Notes under the pieces: generated by a model
Told to the model about the DNA's origin: nothing
The model's input: only the letters and a program-made list of their open reading frames with translations
Database searches by the model: none
Shown: positions 8,912 through 20,086 of the stretch, piece after piece
Numbering within the stretch: the first letter of the stretch is position 1
How the letters are laid out: every line of letters begins with the position of its first letter
Assembly: GCF_023715685.1 (NCBI RefSeq)
Contig: NZ_JAMBOQ010000001.1
Span: forward strand, 682,001-746,000
Length of the DNA: 64,000 bases
Direction: 5' to 3'
DNA from: Priestia aryabhattai
GTDB lineage: Bacteria > Bacillota > Bacilli > Bacillales > Bacillaceae_H
Program-made: the position numbers and the translations under genes

Positions 8912-9679
8912 TTATTCTTTTCCTAAGTTGCCGACAAATTCCGATAGCGTTTTCAATTCTTTATCTGAACCTTTGAAAACACCTTTTGGCATATTGCCTT
9001 TACCATTTTTTGCGATATTGGCGATTTCTTCAGGAGATAAATCAATTCCTGTTAAAGCCGGAGCCGCAGGGCCTCCCTGTAAGTTATCACCATGACAGGT
9101 CAAGCACGTTTGCTCTTGCATGATTTTGTAGCCTTCTGAATTTTTGTCAATCGTTACTTCTTCTCTAATTTTCCCTTGCTCTTCACGTGCTTTCCAATCC
9201 ACCTGTGTCGCTGACTGCCACGTTAGGAAAAAGACTGCTGCTATAGCCAAAAGCATGAATCCTGTTGCAAACGGTCTCTTAGCTGGTCTTCTTTCTGGTC
9301 CTCGATCAATGAACGGAGCAAGCATTAATGCGCCAAATGCAATCCCTGGAATAATAAATGCACCTATAATATTATATGGCCCAGAAGCAAATGAATATTT
9401 AAGCAATTGATATAGGAACAAAAAATACCAGTCAGGAAGAGGCAAATAGCCCGTATCAGTCGGATCAGCAATACGTTCAAGAGGAGATGGATGAGCAATG
9501 GTTAAACATAAATAACCAATTAAAAAAACTGCTCCTACCATCCATTCTTTTAGTAAAAAGTTTGGCCAGAATGCTTCTGTTTTCCCTGGAAATTCAGAGT
9601 AATCTTTTGGAATATTAGGTTTTCGTTCTGCAGGAACACGTGAATCTCCAACAAACTTCATCCCTTTACCACGATGCAT
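8912..9679 (-). CDS. qcrC: Menaquinol:cytochrome c oxidoreductase, cytochrome b/c fusion subunit
   Basis: Subunit of the Bacillus bc complex that passes electrons from menaquinol to cytochrome c. The N-terminal part (about 1-165) equals the C-terminal half of a split cytochrome b (subunit IV) with three membrane spans, including PDWYFLFLYQLLKY. The C-terminal part is an extracytoplasmic cytochrome c domain with the haem motif CLTCH. Start ATG 9679 (MHRGKGMKF) follows GGAGGG; this matches the family and gives 255 residues. Confidence 0.96.
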   Translation of the reverse strand: MHRGKGMKFVGDSRVPAERKPNIPKDYSEFPGKTEAFWPNFLLKEWMVGAVFLIGYLCLTIAHPSPLERIADPTDTGYLPLPDWYFLFLYQLLKYSFASGPYNIIGAFIIPGIAFGALMLAPFIDRGPERRPAKRPFATGFMLLAIAAVFFLTWQSATQVDWKAREEQGKIREEVTIDKNSEGYKIMQEQTCLTCHGDNLQGGPAAPALTGIDLSPEEIANIAKNGKGNMPKGVFKGSDKELKTLSEFVGNLGKE

Positions 9680-9789
9680 GTTCTCCCTCCTTTTTCTCAC
9701 TGTTCTAGTGAAAGCACTAACAACGGAGTATGTGCTTGATGCATATGATGACTAGTGTGATTGACTAACTGAATAAAGCGTATAAAATT

Positions 9790-10464
9790 TTATAAAGGTC
9801 CTGAAATTCCTTGTTTACGAATCATTAAGAAGTGGGCACCCATTAAGCCAAGTAGGGCTCCGGGTAAAAAGAATACGTGAATGGCGAAAAAGCGAGTTAG
9901 TGTTTGCGCACCAACGATGTCTGGATGTCCTGAGAGTAATGTCTTCACTTGCTGGCCTATAATTGGTGTGGATTCAGCAATTTGCAAACCTACTTTCGTT
10001 GCAAATAGCGCTTTCATATCCCACGGCAACAAATAACCTGTAAAACCTAAACCTAACATAACAAAGAAAATTAACACACCCACAATCCAGTTTAACTCGC
10101 GGGGTTTTTTGTATGCTCCTTGGAAGAAAACACGAAGTGTATGTAAAAACATCATGACGATAACCAAACTTGCTCCCCAGTGATGCATACCTCGAACAAT
10201 TTGTCCGAAAGCGACTTCATTTTGCAGATAATAAACGGATTCCCATGCATTTTTTATATCTGGTACATAATACATGGTTAAAAACATGCCTGATAAAATT
10301 TGAATAACGGTAACAAAAAACGTCAATCCACCAAAACAATACACAAATGCTGAAAAATGATGTGCAGGATTTACGTGCTCTGGCACTTCATGATCGGCCA
10401 CATCTCGCCATAAAGGAGTAATATCTAGCCGTTCATCCACCCAGTCATAGATTTTATTCAACAT
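9790..10464 (-). CDS. qcrB: Menaquinol:cytochrome c oxidoreductase, cytochrome b subunit
   Basis: The b6-type cytochrome b of the bc complex, with four membrane spans in 224 residues. The haem-ligating histidines are in HHWGASLVIVMMFLH (about residues 91-105) and in AIHVFFLP and later. It begins three bases after the qcrA stop. The gap of about 110 bases before qcrC is the only loose spacing in the operon. Confidence 0.96.
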   Translation of the reverse strand: MLNKIYDWVDERLDITPLWRDVADHEVPEHVNPAHHFSAFVYCFGGLTFFVTVIQILSGMFLTMYYVPDIKNAWESVYYLQNEVAFGQIVRGMHHWGASLVIVMMFLHTLRVFFQGAYKKPRELNWIVGVLIFFVMLGLGFTGYLLPWDMKALFATKVGLQIAESTPIIGQQVKTLLSGHPDIVGAQTLTRFFAIHVFFLPGALLGLMGAHFLMIRKQGISGPL

Positions 10465-10467
10465 CTT

Positions 10468-10968
10468 CTATGCCCCTCCTTGTGGTTTGGCTTTTCCTAG
10501 ATATAACGTACCGCCTTTTACTTTTTGAACGTATACATCTAACGGTCCCATCGGTGGTGTCCCCGGTACATTTTTACCGCTTTTTTCATACATTCCCCCA
10601 TGACAAGGGCAGTAGAAACGATGTGGATAGTTTTTGTCACCAGCCCAGTTAACCGTACAGCCTAAATGCTTACAAATTGGTGACAGCGCGACGATTTCAC
10701 CTTTATCAGTTTTGTACACCCAAGCCGATCTTGGTTCTTCTGATTTATGCCACGCATCAACTTGCTTGATTTTAAAATCGACACGTTTCGGCTCTTTCGT
10801 AATGTCTTTAACCTGCGCTACAGCTACTAAATCCTGACCCGCTTCTTTTTCCAAAATTGGATCTACTGCAAAGCGCACCATTGGCATTAACATTCCAGCA
10901 GCCATGAATCCCCCTACACCAGTGAGCGTATAGTTTAAAAACTGTCGTCTTGATACCCGATCACCCAT
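10468..10968 (-). CDS. qcrA: Menaquinol:cytochrome c oxidoreductase, Rieske iron-sulfur subunit
   Basis: A 166-residue Rieske protein. A twin-arginine signal-anchor (SRRQFLNYT) at the N-terminus precedes the soluble domain with the 2Fe-2S ligand boxes CKHLGC and CPCHGG. It acts on the outer face of the membrane and takes electrons from menaquinol. Start ATG 10968 lies behind an AAAGGGGGG site and is the first gene of qcrABC. The 200 bases upstream carry no gene and should hold the operon promoter. Confidence 0.96.
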   Translation of the reverse strand: MGDRVSRRQFLNYTLTGVGGFMAAGMLMPMVRFAVDPILEKEAGQDLVAVAQVKDITKEPKRVDFKIKQVDAWHKSEEPRSAWVYKTDKGEIVALSPICKHLGCTVNWAGDKNYPHRFYCPCHGGMYEKSGKNVPGTPPMGPLDVYVQKVKGGTLYLGKAKPQGGA

Positions 10969-11173
10969 GCTTTTCCCCCCTTTAAAAAAGTTCAGTCCAG
11001 AGAATTTTGGACACATGATGGACCATTCTATTAAACTAGGACATAATCATGATATATTAATATTTCTGGAAGGTCAATACAATAAAAACCTAAAACATGG
11101 AAATAATCTTTATTTTTCTAAATTTTTTGTCATTATTTTGTTTGCGCTTTCATTACTTATTCTACAGCCTTTT

Positions 11174-11611
11174 TTAAACACTCCATTTCTCTACAAAAAT
11201 CGGCAAGAGCTGTTGAACTTGTTCATGTATGAGCGTATACTTATGCGACTCATCTATATGCTCAAGCGGTAAAGCAGGTATCCAAATGCAGTAAGCCCCT
11301 ATTTCTTTTTCATACTGCAGCCAGTCTCGGTCGCTGGTAAGCACAAAAAGGTGTTTTACTTCATTGTCATTTATATGCTCATTCCAACGAAGTAATGTTT
11401 CATAAACAGCAGCTACTCCATCTTTTTTTAAGTATGTAAAACTAGGTGTTAAAATCACTCTCCCTTTAAATTGCCTCTCTAATTCTTCAGCAAGAGCAGT
11501 CGTATATTCACTCATAGATGCAGTAAGCTTTAAATCTTCTCCAAAATCAATCGGAATGAGTGGAACCAATACGGTATCAACATAACTTTTGGATTGTAGA
11601 TACACATCCAT
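11174..11611 (-). CDS. ypiF: YpiF family protein (DUF2487)
   Basis: A cytosolic protein of unknown function beginning MDVYLQSKSYVDTVLVPL. From ATG 11611 it has 145 residues, close to the size of B. subtilis YpiF as I recall it. The frame stays open upstream to TTG 11737, which would add 42 basic residues. I prefer the short form, but the ribosome-binding site (AAGG, two bases away) is poor, so the start is uncertain. It lies between ypiB and qcrA in the conserved order. Confidence 0.85.
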   Translation of the reverse strand: MDVYLQSKSYVDTVLVPLIPIDFGEDLKLTASMSEYTTALAEELERQFKGRVILTPSFTYLKKDGVAAVYETLLRWNEHINDNEVKHLFVLTSDRDWLQYEKEIGAYCIWIPALPLEHIDESHKYTLIHEQVQQLLPIFVEKWSV

Positions 11612-11749
11612 TTCCTTGGCCTGAAGCTTCAACTTTCTTCTCCTCTCAGCAAGCTTGCTAAGGCTTGTCTTATTTATTTTCCAAAATGAATAAGGAGATA
11701 AAAAAAGAGATTGACCTTTTTCTAAGAAGCTAGCCAATCTCTCGTTTAT

Positions 11750-12295
11750 CTACTGTACATAATGGTTATTTAAATATTCGCTTAAGCGCTGAAATTCCTC
11801 TTTATCATTTTCATCTAATGCTTTATCAATTAGTTCCATGATTTTTGATCGTTGAAATTTCTGAATAGATTCTTCTAATATTTGCTCAGCTAATACTCTG
11901 TCTTTTTCATTTGTTTGATTAGCCTTTGGCATATACGGATTGTCTTCCAGTACAGCAACATATTGAGGCGATGAATACAACGATCGGAAGTTTAATTGAA
12001 TATAAATATCTTCTTCTCGATTCAAACGAATATCATGAAATGATTTTTCTGCATCGGTTGTCATGATATTTTCTTTATAAAAACGAAATGGAGGGTCTTC
12101 CACACAGTGCGTAGACATCACCATCCCGCGAGGACAAAACTGTGCTTGCTCAACGAAGTGAACTCGTTTCATCAATTGATCATGGCTCATCAAATAATTT
12201 AAAATCCATACACATTCTCTTCGCTTTAGCTGATAATTCGTTAAAAACCAGCGAACAAATTCTTTTTTCTCGTTGACAGTAACAGGGGTCGTCAT
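11750..12295 (-). CDS. ypiB: UPF0302 family protein YpiB
   Basis: A 181-residue cytosolic protein with the [16 protein letters not shown] and [17 protein letters not shown] segments that mark the UPF0302/YpiB family. The function is unknown; it is conserved in Bacillaceae next to ypiA and ypiF. Start ATG 12295 follows AGGGAAGTG. Confidence 0.93.
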   Translation of the reverse strand: MTTPVTVNEKKEFVRWFLTNYQLKRRECVWILNYLMSHDQLMKRVHFVEQAQFCPRGMVMSTHCVEDPPFRFYKENIMTTDAEKSFHDIRLNREEDIYIQLNFRSLYSSPQYVAVLEDNPYMPKANQTNEKDRVLAEQILEESIQKFQRSKIMELIDKALDENDKEEFQRLSEYLNNHYVQ

Positions 12296-12392
12296 ATTCT
12301 CACTTCCCTCCTCTGTGTTTAAACTCTCAGTTAAAACACCTTTTACAATTATTTATTCCACACGGCAGCAATAAAATCCTCTGAACTATTAT

Positions 12393-13649
12393 TTATTCTT
12401 CTAATTGAAATAATATGTCTTGAATTTCAACAGCTGTTGGATCCATTGCTAATAAGGCTTGGAAAATTCTCTTCGCTTTCGAGCGCTGTCCTTCTTCTAA
12501 TAAGAAGTAGCCATACTCTTCTAAAAACGCGTACTCTTCTTTAAAAACAGTGTATGCAGATTCATAGTATTTTAGCGCTTCTTCATAATTTTCCAATTCT
12601 TGGTGAGCTTTTGCTAAATCCCATTCAAAATGAGGGTCATGCTCATTATATTCTTTGGCGTGCTCGATATTCTCTACTACATCTTCGTATCTCTCTTGAC
12701 TCATATAAAGTTTAGAAAGAGTTAAAATAGCTTCAATGTACCCTGGATCTAATGCAATCGCTTGTTGAAATGCCGCTTCAGCCTCTTCTTCTAGACCGCG
12801 CTTTAATGCAATTTTACCTTTAAAAAAGTAGAGTTCTTTTTGAAATTCATCCTGCGCAAGACCTTCATTGACAGCCACCGCAGCCTCTTCTAGCATCTCT
12901 TCATGTTCATATGATTTCGCTAAATATAAATAAAGAGAATGGTACTCACGATCTAGCTCCTTTAGTTCTGTGAACTTTTCAATAGCGGTCTGATAATGAC
13001 CTGCTTGATACGCTGAAATCGCATATTCAAATAGTGTGTTAATCTCAAGCTTATCTTTTAGCGCTTGATCAAAGTAAGGAAGCGCTTCTTCGAACTGGCC
13101 GATACCTGCTAAACTTTCAGCTAATCGCTGACGAAGATCCGTGCCGTTAAATTCTTTTTCTGTTTTTAACAGTGCTTGATAAAAAGGGATTGCCTTTTGG
13201 TAAATTCCTTGACTGCTGTAAAATTCACCGAGCCCAAAATCAATAACCGGTTCATTTGGAAGCATTTTTTTCGCTTCCATTAACTTTTGCTCACTTACTT
13301 CACTAAGGCCTTGCATTTGATATAAATCAGCTACAAGAAGCAGAGCTGGCACGTAGTTATCATCTTCGCTGCTAATTTGATTTAAAATATGAATTGCTTC
13401 TTCTTCTTCTTCTAAATCAATAAGCATTTCAGCTTTTAATAAATACAGCTCACCTTCTTCTGGGTATTTAGTGATGAGCTCGTCTATTAAAGGCAGCGCA
13501 TCATTTACTAATCCCCACTCCTGCAGCTGTTCAGCCATTAAAAATTTTTCTTCGTCTGTAGCTTTATCTTTTAATTCATGAATAAGGGCAAGACCTTTTT
13601 CAATTTCATTGGATTCTACGTAACCTATCGCGCGGTCTAGTTCTTTCAC
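12393..13649 (-). CDS. ypiA: Tetratricopeptide repeat protein YpiA
   Basis: A 418-residue acidic protein built almost entirely of TPR units (for example YQKAIPFYQALL, YQTAIEKFTELK, YEEALKYYESAY). It has no signal or membrane segment and is probably a cytosolic scaffold. The start GTG 13649 is eight bases from GGAG. It is probably the first gene of ypiA-ypiB-ypiF. No partner is known. Confidence 0.92.
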   Translation of the reverse strand: MKELDRAIGYVESNEIEKGLALIHELKDKATDEEKFLMAEQLQEWGLVNDALPLIDELITKYPEEGELYLLKAEMLIDLEEEEEAIHILNQISSEDDNYVPALLLVADLYQMQGLSEVSEQKLMEAKKMLPNEPVIDFGLGEFYSSQGIYQKAIPFYQALLKTEKEFNGTDLRQRLAESLAGIGQFEEALPYFDQALKDKLEINTLFEYAISAYQAGHYQTAIEKFTELKELDREYHSLYLYLAKSYEHEEMLEEAAVAVNEGLAQDEFQKELYFFKGKIALKRGLEEEAEAAFQQAIALDPGYIEAILTLSKLYMSQERYEDVVENIEHAKEYNEHDPHFEWDLAKAHQELENYEEALKYYESAYTVFKEEYAFLEEYGYFLLEEGQRSKAKRIFQALLAMDPTAVEIQDILFQLEE

Positions 13650-13820
13650 ACACAATTCTCCTTTATTATTACATTCACTTTTTATATAAAAATAAAACGA
13701 ATTAATTTTCTATTTTTTCCAAACTCAAAGCAAGAACACATGCTTCTATACACCATGATAAAATAGTTTGAGCGTTTGTTCAACAAATCAATTTGAATAC
13801 GCTTACATTTTTTCTGATAA

Positions 13821-13846
13821 AAAAAGGAGAAGAAAACTCTCCTTTT
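13821..13846 (-). terminator. Terminator of the aromatic supra-operon
   Basis: Stem AAAGGAGA/TCTCCTTT just after the aroE stop, with a T-run on the minus strand. Confidence 0.7.
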
Positions 13847-13847
13847 C

Positions 13848-15137
13848 TTATTCGCTTAGTTTATCAAGATCTTCAAAGAAAGTAGGATAGGAGACGTGAA
13901 TGGCTTCACTTCTCTTTAGTGTTACATCCCCTGTTGCAATGGCTGCTGCTACCGCAAGCATCATTCCAATTCGATGATCTCCGTAGCTGTCTACTTCACC
14001 GCTTTGTAAGGCCGTCTTGCCTTCAATAATGAGGCCATCAGCTGTTGGAGTAACAGAGGCACCGAGCTTGCTTAACTCCGTTGCAACCGTATCGATACGG
14101 TTGGTTTCTTTTACTTTTAGCTCTTCGGCATCTTTAATAACCGTTTTCCCATTCGCCTGAGTCGCCAAAAGAGCGATCACTGGAATTTCATCAATTAAAC
14201 GAGGAATTAAATCGCCCCCAATTTCAATCCCTTTCAACTGAGACGTTTCAATCGTCAAATCGCCAATAGGCTCTCCATTTTGAATACGTTCATTGGAAAT
14301 TGTAAGGCGTGCACCCATTTGCTGAAGCACATCAATAATACCTGTTCTTGTAGGGTTCAGTCCGACGTTTTGCAAAACAATTCGGCTGTTTGGAACAATG
14401 GCTCCTGCAACAAGAAAGAACGCAGCTGAAGAAATGTCGCCAGGTACGTATACATCCGTTCCACGAAGGGATTGTCCTCCTTCAATACTTACAGTCGTTC
14501 CATCTGCTTCTACGTCTACTCCAAATGCACGAAGCATACGCTCTGTATGGTCACGTGATGTAAAAGGCTCGGTTACTTTTGTTGTGCCTTCCGCATGAAG
14601 TCCCGCTAGTAAAATTGCTGATTTTACTTGTGCACTTGCTACAGGAGAGTGGTAATGAATTGCTTTTAAAGCTCCTCCTCTAGTGGATAAAGGCGTATAT
14701 TGGCCATGCTCACGCCCATCAATCTTTGCCCCCATCGAACGCAGGGGCACCGTAACGCGGCTCATTGGACGCTTGGCAATCGACTCATCTCCAATTAGAG
14801 ACGTATGAAATGCCACACCTGCAAGAATCCCCAGCATTAAACGAGTAGTCGTTCCTGAATTTCCTACATCTAGGATTGAGACAGGTTCACTTAATCCTTC
14901 GATACCTTTACCTTCCACTTCGACATACTCGCCTTCTCTTTTAATCGATACGCCCATCTTTTCAAAACAAGAAATAGTACTTAAGCAATCTTCACCTGCT
15001 AAAAAATGATTAATCGTTGTTTTCCCTTCTGCCATCGCTCCGAACATCACAGCTCTGTGAGAAATCGACTTATCCCCAGGAATAGAAATTTCTCCTTGAA
15101 GAGATGAAAGATTAGTTTTTAATTGTTTTCCACTCAT
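13848..15137 (-). CDS. aroE: 3-phosphoshikimate 1-carboxyvinyltransferase (EPSP synthase)
   Basis: Joins shikimate 3-phosphate with phosphoenolpyruvate, the sixth step of the shikimate pathway; called aroE in B. subtilis and aroA in E. coli. The 429-residue protein is full length. It shows the signature [15 protein letters not shown] at about residues 90-104, the SKSISHRA motif near 23, and the C-terminal DHRIGMM. It looks like a class II enzyme. It is the last gene of the trp-hisC-tyrA-aroE block, 28 bases after tyrA. Confidence 0.97.
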   Translation of the reverse strand: MSGKQLKTNLSSLQGEISIPGDKSISHRAVMFGAMAEGKTTINHFLAGEDCLSTISCFEKMGVSIKREGEYVEVEGKGIEGLSEPVSILDVGNSGTTTRLMLGILAGVAFHTSLIGDESIAKRPMSRVTVPLRSMGAKIDGREHGQYTPLSTRGGALKAIHYHSPVASAQVKSAILLAGLHAEGTTKVTEPFTSRDHTERMLRAFGVDVEADGTTVSIEGGQSLRGTDVYVPGDISSAAFFLVAGAIVPNSRIVLQNVGLNPTRTGIIDVLQQMGARLTISNERIQNGEPIGDLTIETSQLKGIEIGGDLIPRLIDEIPVIALLATQANGKTVIKDAEELKVKETNRIDTVATELSKLGASVTPTADGLIIEGKTALQSGEVDSYGDHRIGMMLAVAAAIATGDVTLKRSEAIHVSYPTFFEDLDKLSE

Positions 15138-15165
15138 TTAATTCACACCTTTCAACATTAGTACA

Positions 15166-16266
15166 TTAAGAAATAAACGTCTGATATTGATGCTGATGGA
15201 GACACGCTCTTGCTCGCTTTCTATCTTCCTCTGTTTGAAAGCTTAAACGTAATACTCCGTATATGTCTTCTCGTGTTTCTAAAATTCGAATGTTTGTAAT
15301 ACTGATTTCATCTTCTGCTAAATAACTCGTTACTTCTGAGATAATACCCGGATAGTCAGGAACATCTACATAGAGATCATAAAAGGATGGAATCGCTCCT
15401 TTGGTTCGTACAGGAAGCTGGTCTCTAAATTGTTTCGCTTGTGAAAAATATGTATAGATATCGTTCGCGTCTTTTCGTTCGATCATATTTCGCACGTCGT
15501 TCATCTCTTCGAGCCAGTGGTCAAACATCGAAAGAAGCGCATCTTGGTTATGAAGCAAAATATCTCTCCACATCGCTGGACTGCTTGAAGCAATACGTGT
15601 AATATCACGAAACCCTCCAGCTGCAAGCTGCGAAACTAGCTGATTATCTTGTTGGTAATATTCTGCTTGATGAACAAGGCTTGCAGCAATAATATGAGGA
15701 AAATGGCTAATGACACCTGCTAATTTATCATGTTCTTTTGGTGACATCACAATAATTTTAGCTTTTGTACCACTTAGCAATTCCTTTAAGCTGTCTAAAG
15801 CCTCCGAAGAAGTAGAAGATGAAGGTGTTAATACATACATTGCATTTTCAAATAAATGAGCTTTAGAAGCAGCTACTCCGCTTTTATGAGACCCAGCCAT
15901 TGGGTGACCACCGATAAACTCAATGCCTTTAGCAATAAGAGTCTCCGCTGTCTTCACTACTTCTTCTTTTGTACTTCCTACGTCTGTGACGATGACAGAC
16001 TGTTTGAGCGTAAAATGTTCTAACTGTTTTAGCACTTCCGCTGCTTGGGTGACCGGAATTGCAATAACAATATAATCTGCTTGCTCAGCGCCTTGTTGCA
16101 GAGAAGAAGCCGCTTGGTCAATTACACCTAGGGTTTTAGCAAGCTCCAGCTGCTCTTGGTTAATGTCAAAACCTATTACATCAAGATGGTGATGCGTCTT
16201 TTTTATATTAAGTGCCAGTGATCCTCCAATTAACCCCAGGCCTATAACAAAAACATTTTCTTTCAC
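15166..16266 (-). CDS. tyrA: Prephenate dehydrogenase
   Basis: Oxidises and decarboxylates prephenate to 4-hydroxyphenylpyruvate with NAD in tyrosine synthesis. The Rossmann motif GLGLIGGSLA lies at residues 10-19, the substrate region GGHPMAGSHKSG near residue 138, and a C-terminal ACT domain (about 295-366, beginning YVDVPDYPGIISEV) for feedback control. Length 366 matches the Bacillus enzyme. A strong hairpin separates it from hisC upstream. Confidence 0.96.
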   Translation of the reverse strand: MKENVFVIGLGLIGGSLALNIKKTHHHLDVIGFDINQEQLELAKTLGVIDQAASSLQQGAEQADYIVIAIPVTQAAEVLKQLEHFTLKQSVIVTDVGSTKEEVVKTAETLIAKGIEFIGGHPMAGSHKSGVAASKAHLFENAMYVLTPSSSTSSEALDSLKELLSGTKAKIIVMSPKEHDKLAGVISHFPHIIAASLVHQAEYYQQDNQLVSQLAAGGFRDITRIASSSPAMWRDILLHNQDALLSMFDHWLEEMNDVRNMIERKDANDIYTYFSQAKQFRDQLPVRTKGAIPSFYDLYVDVPDYPGIISEVTSYLAEDEISITNIRILETREDIYGVLRLSFQTEEDRKRARACLHQHQYQTFIS

Positions 16267-16291
16267 TTTCCTTCACCTCATTGTACATATG

Positions 16292-16323
16292 AAGATGAGA
16301 GTGTGAAATCACACTCTCATCTT
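16292..16323 (-). other. Perfect 15-bp inverted repeat between hisC and tyrA
   Basis: The arms AAGATGAGAGTGTGA and TCACACTCTCATCTT form one long hairpin inside the operon. There is no clear T-run on the minus strand, so it may be an RNA-processing or stabilising structure, or a leaky terminator. Confidence 0.6.
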
Positions 16324-16338
16324 TTACTATATTAGGTA

Positions 16339-17442
16339 TTAAGCTTTTGCCGTTGCTTGGTTAACAAACTGCTGAAGCAATTCAATGATTTGTTCATTTT
16401 GTTCTTTTGTTCCCACCGTAATACGAACCGAAGTTGGGAAGCCTAATGCATTCCCGGAACGAACGATAAATCCGCGCTGCAATAAAAATTGAAACACTTC
16501 ATCGCCTTGACGACCAAAATCAATTAGAACAAAATTAGTGAAAGAAGGATAGTAGTTTAAGCCATTCTTATCACAGAAAGCATAGTATTGCTGCAAACCT
16601 GCTTCATTTTTCTTTTTACACTCTTCAATGAACGCTTGGTCTTCAAGAGCAACAATTGCTGCTTTTTGAGCCATGCGGCTTGTATTAAAAGGTTCACGAG
16701 CCGGCTCAATTTTTTGTAGCAATGATTCGTTTGCAATACCGTAACCAATACGCAAAGAAGCTAAGCCGTATGCTTTTGAAAATGTGCGAAGTACAATTAA
16801 GTTTTCGTATTCATTCAAAAACTCTACCGTATTCGGGTAGTCGGCTTGATCTGCTGCATACTCAAAATACGCTTCATCCATAACGATTAACGTATGCTTA
16901 GGAACTTGTTTCATAAAGGAAATTAACTCATCGCCCTTCACATACGTTCCCGTTGGGTTATTAGGACTGCATACCCATACAATTGTCGTATTTTCATCAA
17001 TTGCACGAAGCATAGCATCTAAATCATGATCTCCGCCGCGCAGCGGTACTTCACGAATTTCTGCACCTTCAATTACGGCATTGTGCTTATATTGAGGAAA
17101 TGATGGCGTCGGCATGACAGTATTAGTATCAGCTGATAGCAAAGCTCGGCAAATAATTTGAATGACTTCATCAGACCCATTTCCAAAAATCAGCTGATCT
17201 TGCTCTACACCTACGTGTTTTGCTACGGCTGCACGCAGTTCAGCTGCATAACCGTCTGGATAAAGCGCCATATTTTCGATTTCTGCAGCAATGGCCTCTT
17301 TTACTAAAGCAGAACTGCCGTAAGGATTTTCATTGGATGCTAATTTTACGACGCGATCTAAATTAAATTCACGCTTCACTTCTTCAATTGGCTTACCTGG
17401 TTTATATGGAGATAAAGTTAGTAATTGTTCTTTTACCTTCAA
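16339..17442 (-). CDS. hisC: Histidinol-phosphate aminotransferase
   Basis: A PLP-dependent class I/II aminotransferase. It works in histidine synthesis and, in Bacillus, also on aromatic 2-keto acids, which explains its place in the aromatic supra-operon. The PLP lysine lies in [16 protein letters not shown] (about residue 226). TTG 17442 is the chosen start (seven bases from GAGGTG, 367 residues). The longer frame would run into trpA. Confidence 0.95.
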   Translation of the reverse strand: MKVKEQLLTLSPYKPGKPIEEVKREFNLDRVVKLASNENPYGSSALVKEAIAAEIENMALYPDGYAAELRAAVAKHVGVEQDQLIFGNGSDEVIQIICRALLSADTNTVMPTPSFPQYKHNAVIEGAEIREVPLRGGDHDLDAMLRAIDENTTIVWVCSPNNPTGTYVKGDELISFMKQVPKHTLIVMDEAYFEYAADQADYPNTVEFLNEYENLIVLRTFSKAYGLASLRIGYGIANESLLQKIEPAREPFNTSRMAQKAAIVALEDQAFIEECKKKNEAGLQQYYAFCDKNGLNYYPSFTNFVLIDFGRQGDEVFQFLLQRGFIVRSGNALGFPTSVRITVGTKEQNEQIIELLQQFVNQATAKA

Positions 17443-17446
17443 CGTG

Positions 17447-18262
17447 TTACACCTCGCATTTTTGTATAGGCGAAACGATGGATGCAACATACTCCTCAAT
17501 TTGATTTAATCCGTCTCGGCGTGTATCCTTATTTAAAAGAACTTCTTCAAGCTGGCCAATTTTATTAACAATTGCACTCCCAATTACAATGCCGTCGCTA
17601 TGTTCTTTTAACACCTCTACTTGTTCGCTTGTTGAAATCCCAAAACCGACGGCAACGGGTATAGAAGCTGCTGCTTTCACATCTTCTAAAAAGGTGCCAA
17701 TATCAGCTGGCAACGTAGAGCGAACCCCAGTAACGCCTAAAGACGACACGCAGTATAAGAAGCCCGTTGCATCTGCAGCGATTTTTTTGATACGCTCTTT
17801 AGATGTAGGAGCAACCATTGAAATGTACGCAACTTCATTTTCAGCAGCAAGCTCCCGGATACGGCCACTCTCTTCGTACGGTAAATCCGGAATTAGCACT
17901 CCATCTATTTCATTTTCTCGCATTAACGCGAAAAAGGATTCTAAACCTAATTGTAACACAGGATTAAAATAGGTAAAGAGAATTACCGGTATTTTCACAC
18001 CTTTTTTTCTCATCACTGATACAAGCTTAATGGCTTTTAAAATAGACATACCGCCAGATAAAGCTCTTTTAGACGCCTCTTGAATAATCGGACCATCTGC
18101 TAAAGGATCGGAATACGGTACGCCCAACTCTAAAATAGAAGCACCTTGCTTTTGCAAAGACAAAGCAATATCCACCGTTGCATCTTCATGAGGATCTCCT
18201 GCTGTAATAAATGGAATAAATAATGTTTCATGTTTAGGTAGTCTCGCTTCAAACGTATTCAT
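17447..18262 (-). CDS. trpA: Tryptophan synthase alpha subunit
   Basis: Cleaves indole-3-glycerol phosphate to indole and glyceraldehyde 3-phosphate. TIM-barrel protein of 271 residues with the signature [15 protein letters not shown] (about 41-55), holding catalytic Glu and Asp. It overlaps the end of trpB by 14 bases, so translation is coupled. Confidence 0.97.
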   Translation of the reverse strand: MNTFEARLPKHETLFIPFITAGDPHEDATVDIALSLQKQGASILELGVPYSDPLADGPIIQEASKRALSGGMSILKAIKLVSVMRKKGVKIPVILFTYFNPVLQLGLESFFALMRENEIDGVLIPDLPYEESGRIRELAAENEVAYISMVAPTSKERIKKIAADATGFLYCVSSLGVTGVRSTLPADIGTFLEDVKAAASIPVAVGFGISTSEQVEVLKEHSDGIVIGSAIVNKIGQLEEVLLNKDTRRDGLNQIEEYVASIVSPIQKCEV

Positions 18263-19463
18263 GTTCTTCTTCCTTCCCTTCTAGCAAGTTTACTAATGTA
18301 TGAACGTCCTTATCTCCTCGACCTGACAAGCAAATTAAAATCGTCTCTTCTTTCGTCATGCTTTTAGCCAGTTCAAATGCTTTTGCTAACGCATGGGCGG
18401 ATTCAATAGCCGGGATGATTCCCTCTGTTTTCGCCAGCAGCTGAAGAGCTTCGATTGACTCATCATCCGTTACACTTTCATATTCTACTCGTCCAATAGA
18501 TGAAAGGTGAGAATGCTCTGGACCGATACCCGGATAATCCAAACCTGCTGAAATAGAATAAGGCTCTGTAATTTGACCATTTTCATCTTGAAGTAAATAC
18601 GTGAGCGTTCCGTGAATAACACCTTTTGTGCCTTTAGCCATTTTAGCAGCATGAAGGGCTGTATTTAGTCCTTTCCCTCCTGCTTCTACGCCGATCAAGC
18701 GTACATTTTCTTCTTTAATAAAATCATAAAACATGCCGATTGCATTACTGCCGCCTCCGACGCATGCCACGACAGCATTCGGAAGCTTGCCTTCTACCGC
18801 TGTAAATTGTTCTTTTGCTTCTTCTCCAATAATTTTTTGGAAATCCCGAACCATTTTAGGATAAGGATGCGGTCCAATTGCCGAACCAATTAAGTAAAAA
18901 TGATCTTCACAATGTTGAACCCAGTAGCGAATTGCTTCATTTGTTGCATCTTTTAACGTTTTTGTTCCAGAAGTTGCAGGAATGACTTCCGCTCCTAGAA
19001 GCTTCATGCGAAAGACGTTTAAAGCCTGACGTTCAATATCTTCTTCTCCCATGAATACTTTACATTCCATTCCGAACTTTGCAGCTACTGTAGCTGTGGC
19101 TACTCCGTGCTGACCCGCTCCTGTTTCAGCAATAATTTTTGTTTTTCCCATACGTTTAGCAAGTAAAATCTGTCCAATGGCATTATTGATTTTGTGAGCA
19201 CCCGTATGATTTAAGTCTTCACGTTTCAAATAAATTTTTGCCCCGCCGAGTGTTTCTGTAATATTGTCAGCATATGTTAAAGCCGTTGGTCGCCCTGAGT
19301 AGTTGACGAGTAAGGATAGATACTCATCTTTAAATGCCGGATCTTTCATTGCTTCATTCAAAGCTGCTTCTACTTCTTCAAGTGGTTTCATTAATGTTTC
19401 AGGTACGTACTTTCCGCCAAATTCACCAAAGCGGCCAAATTCATCAGGATGATTGTATGTCAT
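18249..19463 (-). CDS. trpB: Tryptophan synthase beta subunit
   Basis: PLP enzyme that condenses indole with serine to give tryptophan. PLP lysine in the motif [15 protein letters not shown] (about residues 84-98), the phosphate-binding [10 protein letters not shown] loop near residue 236, 404 residues in all. The start ATG shares four bases with the trpF stop. Confidence 0.98.
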   Translation of the reverse strand: MTYNHPDEFGRFGEFGGKYVPETLMKPLEEVEAALNEAMKDPAFKDEYLSLLVNYSGRPTALTYADNITETLGGAKIYLKREDLNHTGAHKINNAIGQILLAKRMGKTKIIAETGAGQHGVATATVAAKFGMECKVFMGEEDIERQALNVFRMKLLGAEVIPATSGTKTLKDATNEAIRYWVQHCEDHFYLIGSAIGPHPYPKMVRDFQKIIGEEAKEQFTAVEGKLPNAVVACVGGGSNAIGMFYDFIKEENVRLIGVEAGGKGLNTALHAAKMAKGTKGVIHGTLTYLLQDENGQITEPYSISAGLDYPGIGPEHSHLSSIGRVEYESVTDDESIEALQLLAKTEGIIPAIESAHALAKAFELAKSMTKEETILICLSGRGDKDVHTLVNLLEGKEEEHEYV

Positions 19464-20086
19464 AGTATGATCTTCCTTTCAATCTCTATAATTTTTGTAT
19501 AGTCCTTCGTTCCATTTGTTTCAATACCGCCAGAAATATCAATCGCTCCAGGCTTGTAGGGTAACAAGTTCTCAATGTTAAAAGCATTGATTCCTCCAGC
19601 AATAAAGCATTTTTTACCTAACTTTTGGGCAGCTGATTCATACTGAGGAACGAAGCTCCAATCAAAAGCGACTCCCGTTCCTCCGAATTGTTCTTTGACC
19701 TTGCTATCAATTACATAACCGTCAGCTTCTTCATATACATACATTTGCTGCAGCGTCTCTTTATTGTGCGGGAGTGCTTTCCACACTTCATATCCATGCT
19801 GCTTTAACTGACGTACTTCCTCAGCTGTTTCTTGCCCGTGGCACTGAATAACATCTAAATTTGTCGCAGAGGCAATTTCAAGTATTTGATCTACCGGTGT
19901 ATTTACGAATACACCTACTAATGAGACTTGTTTTTTAATTTCATCCGTTACAAACTCATTTACTCGTTCAGGCTTTACATATCGTTTACTTTTAGGATAG
20001 AAAATAAAGCCAATGTGAGTAGCAGCCGACTTTTCAATTAAAGCTATATCTTCTTTTGACCGAATGCCGCAATACTTAATAAGCAT
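19460..20086 (-). CDS. trpF: Phosphoribosylanthranilate isomerase
   Basis: Isomerises N-(5'-phosphoribosyl)anthranilate in tryptophan synthesis. A small TIM barrel with the N-terminal KYCGIRS motif holding the catalytic Cys and the C-terminal AGGINAFNI phosphate loop. ATG 20086, behind GGGGAAAG, gives 208 residues and an 11-base overlap with trpC. The longer frame start at 20113 lies within trpC and is unlikely. Confidence 0.96.
   Translation of the reverse strand: MLIKYCGIRSKEDIALIEKSAATHIGFIFYPKSKRYVKPERVNEFVTDEIKKQVSLVGVFVNTPVDQILEIASATNLDVIQCHGQETAEEVRQLKQHGYEVWKALPHNKETLQQMYVYEEADGYVIDSKVKEQFGGTGVAFDWSFVPQYESAAQKLGKKCFIAGGINAFNIENLLPYKPGAIDISGGIETNGTKDYTKIIEIERKIIL

Noticed and set aside
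10967..11272. 101-residue plus-strand frame between qcrA and ypiF
   Set aside because: It overlaps the ends of qcrA and ypiF, lacks a start signal, and its residues do not look like a folded protein.
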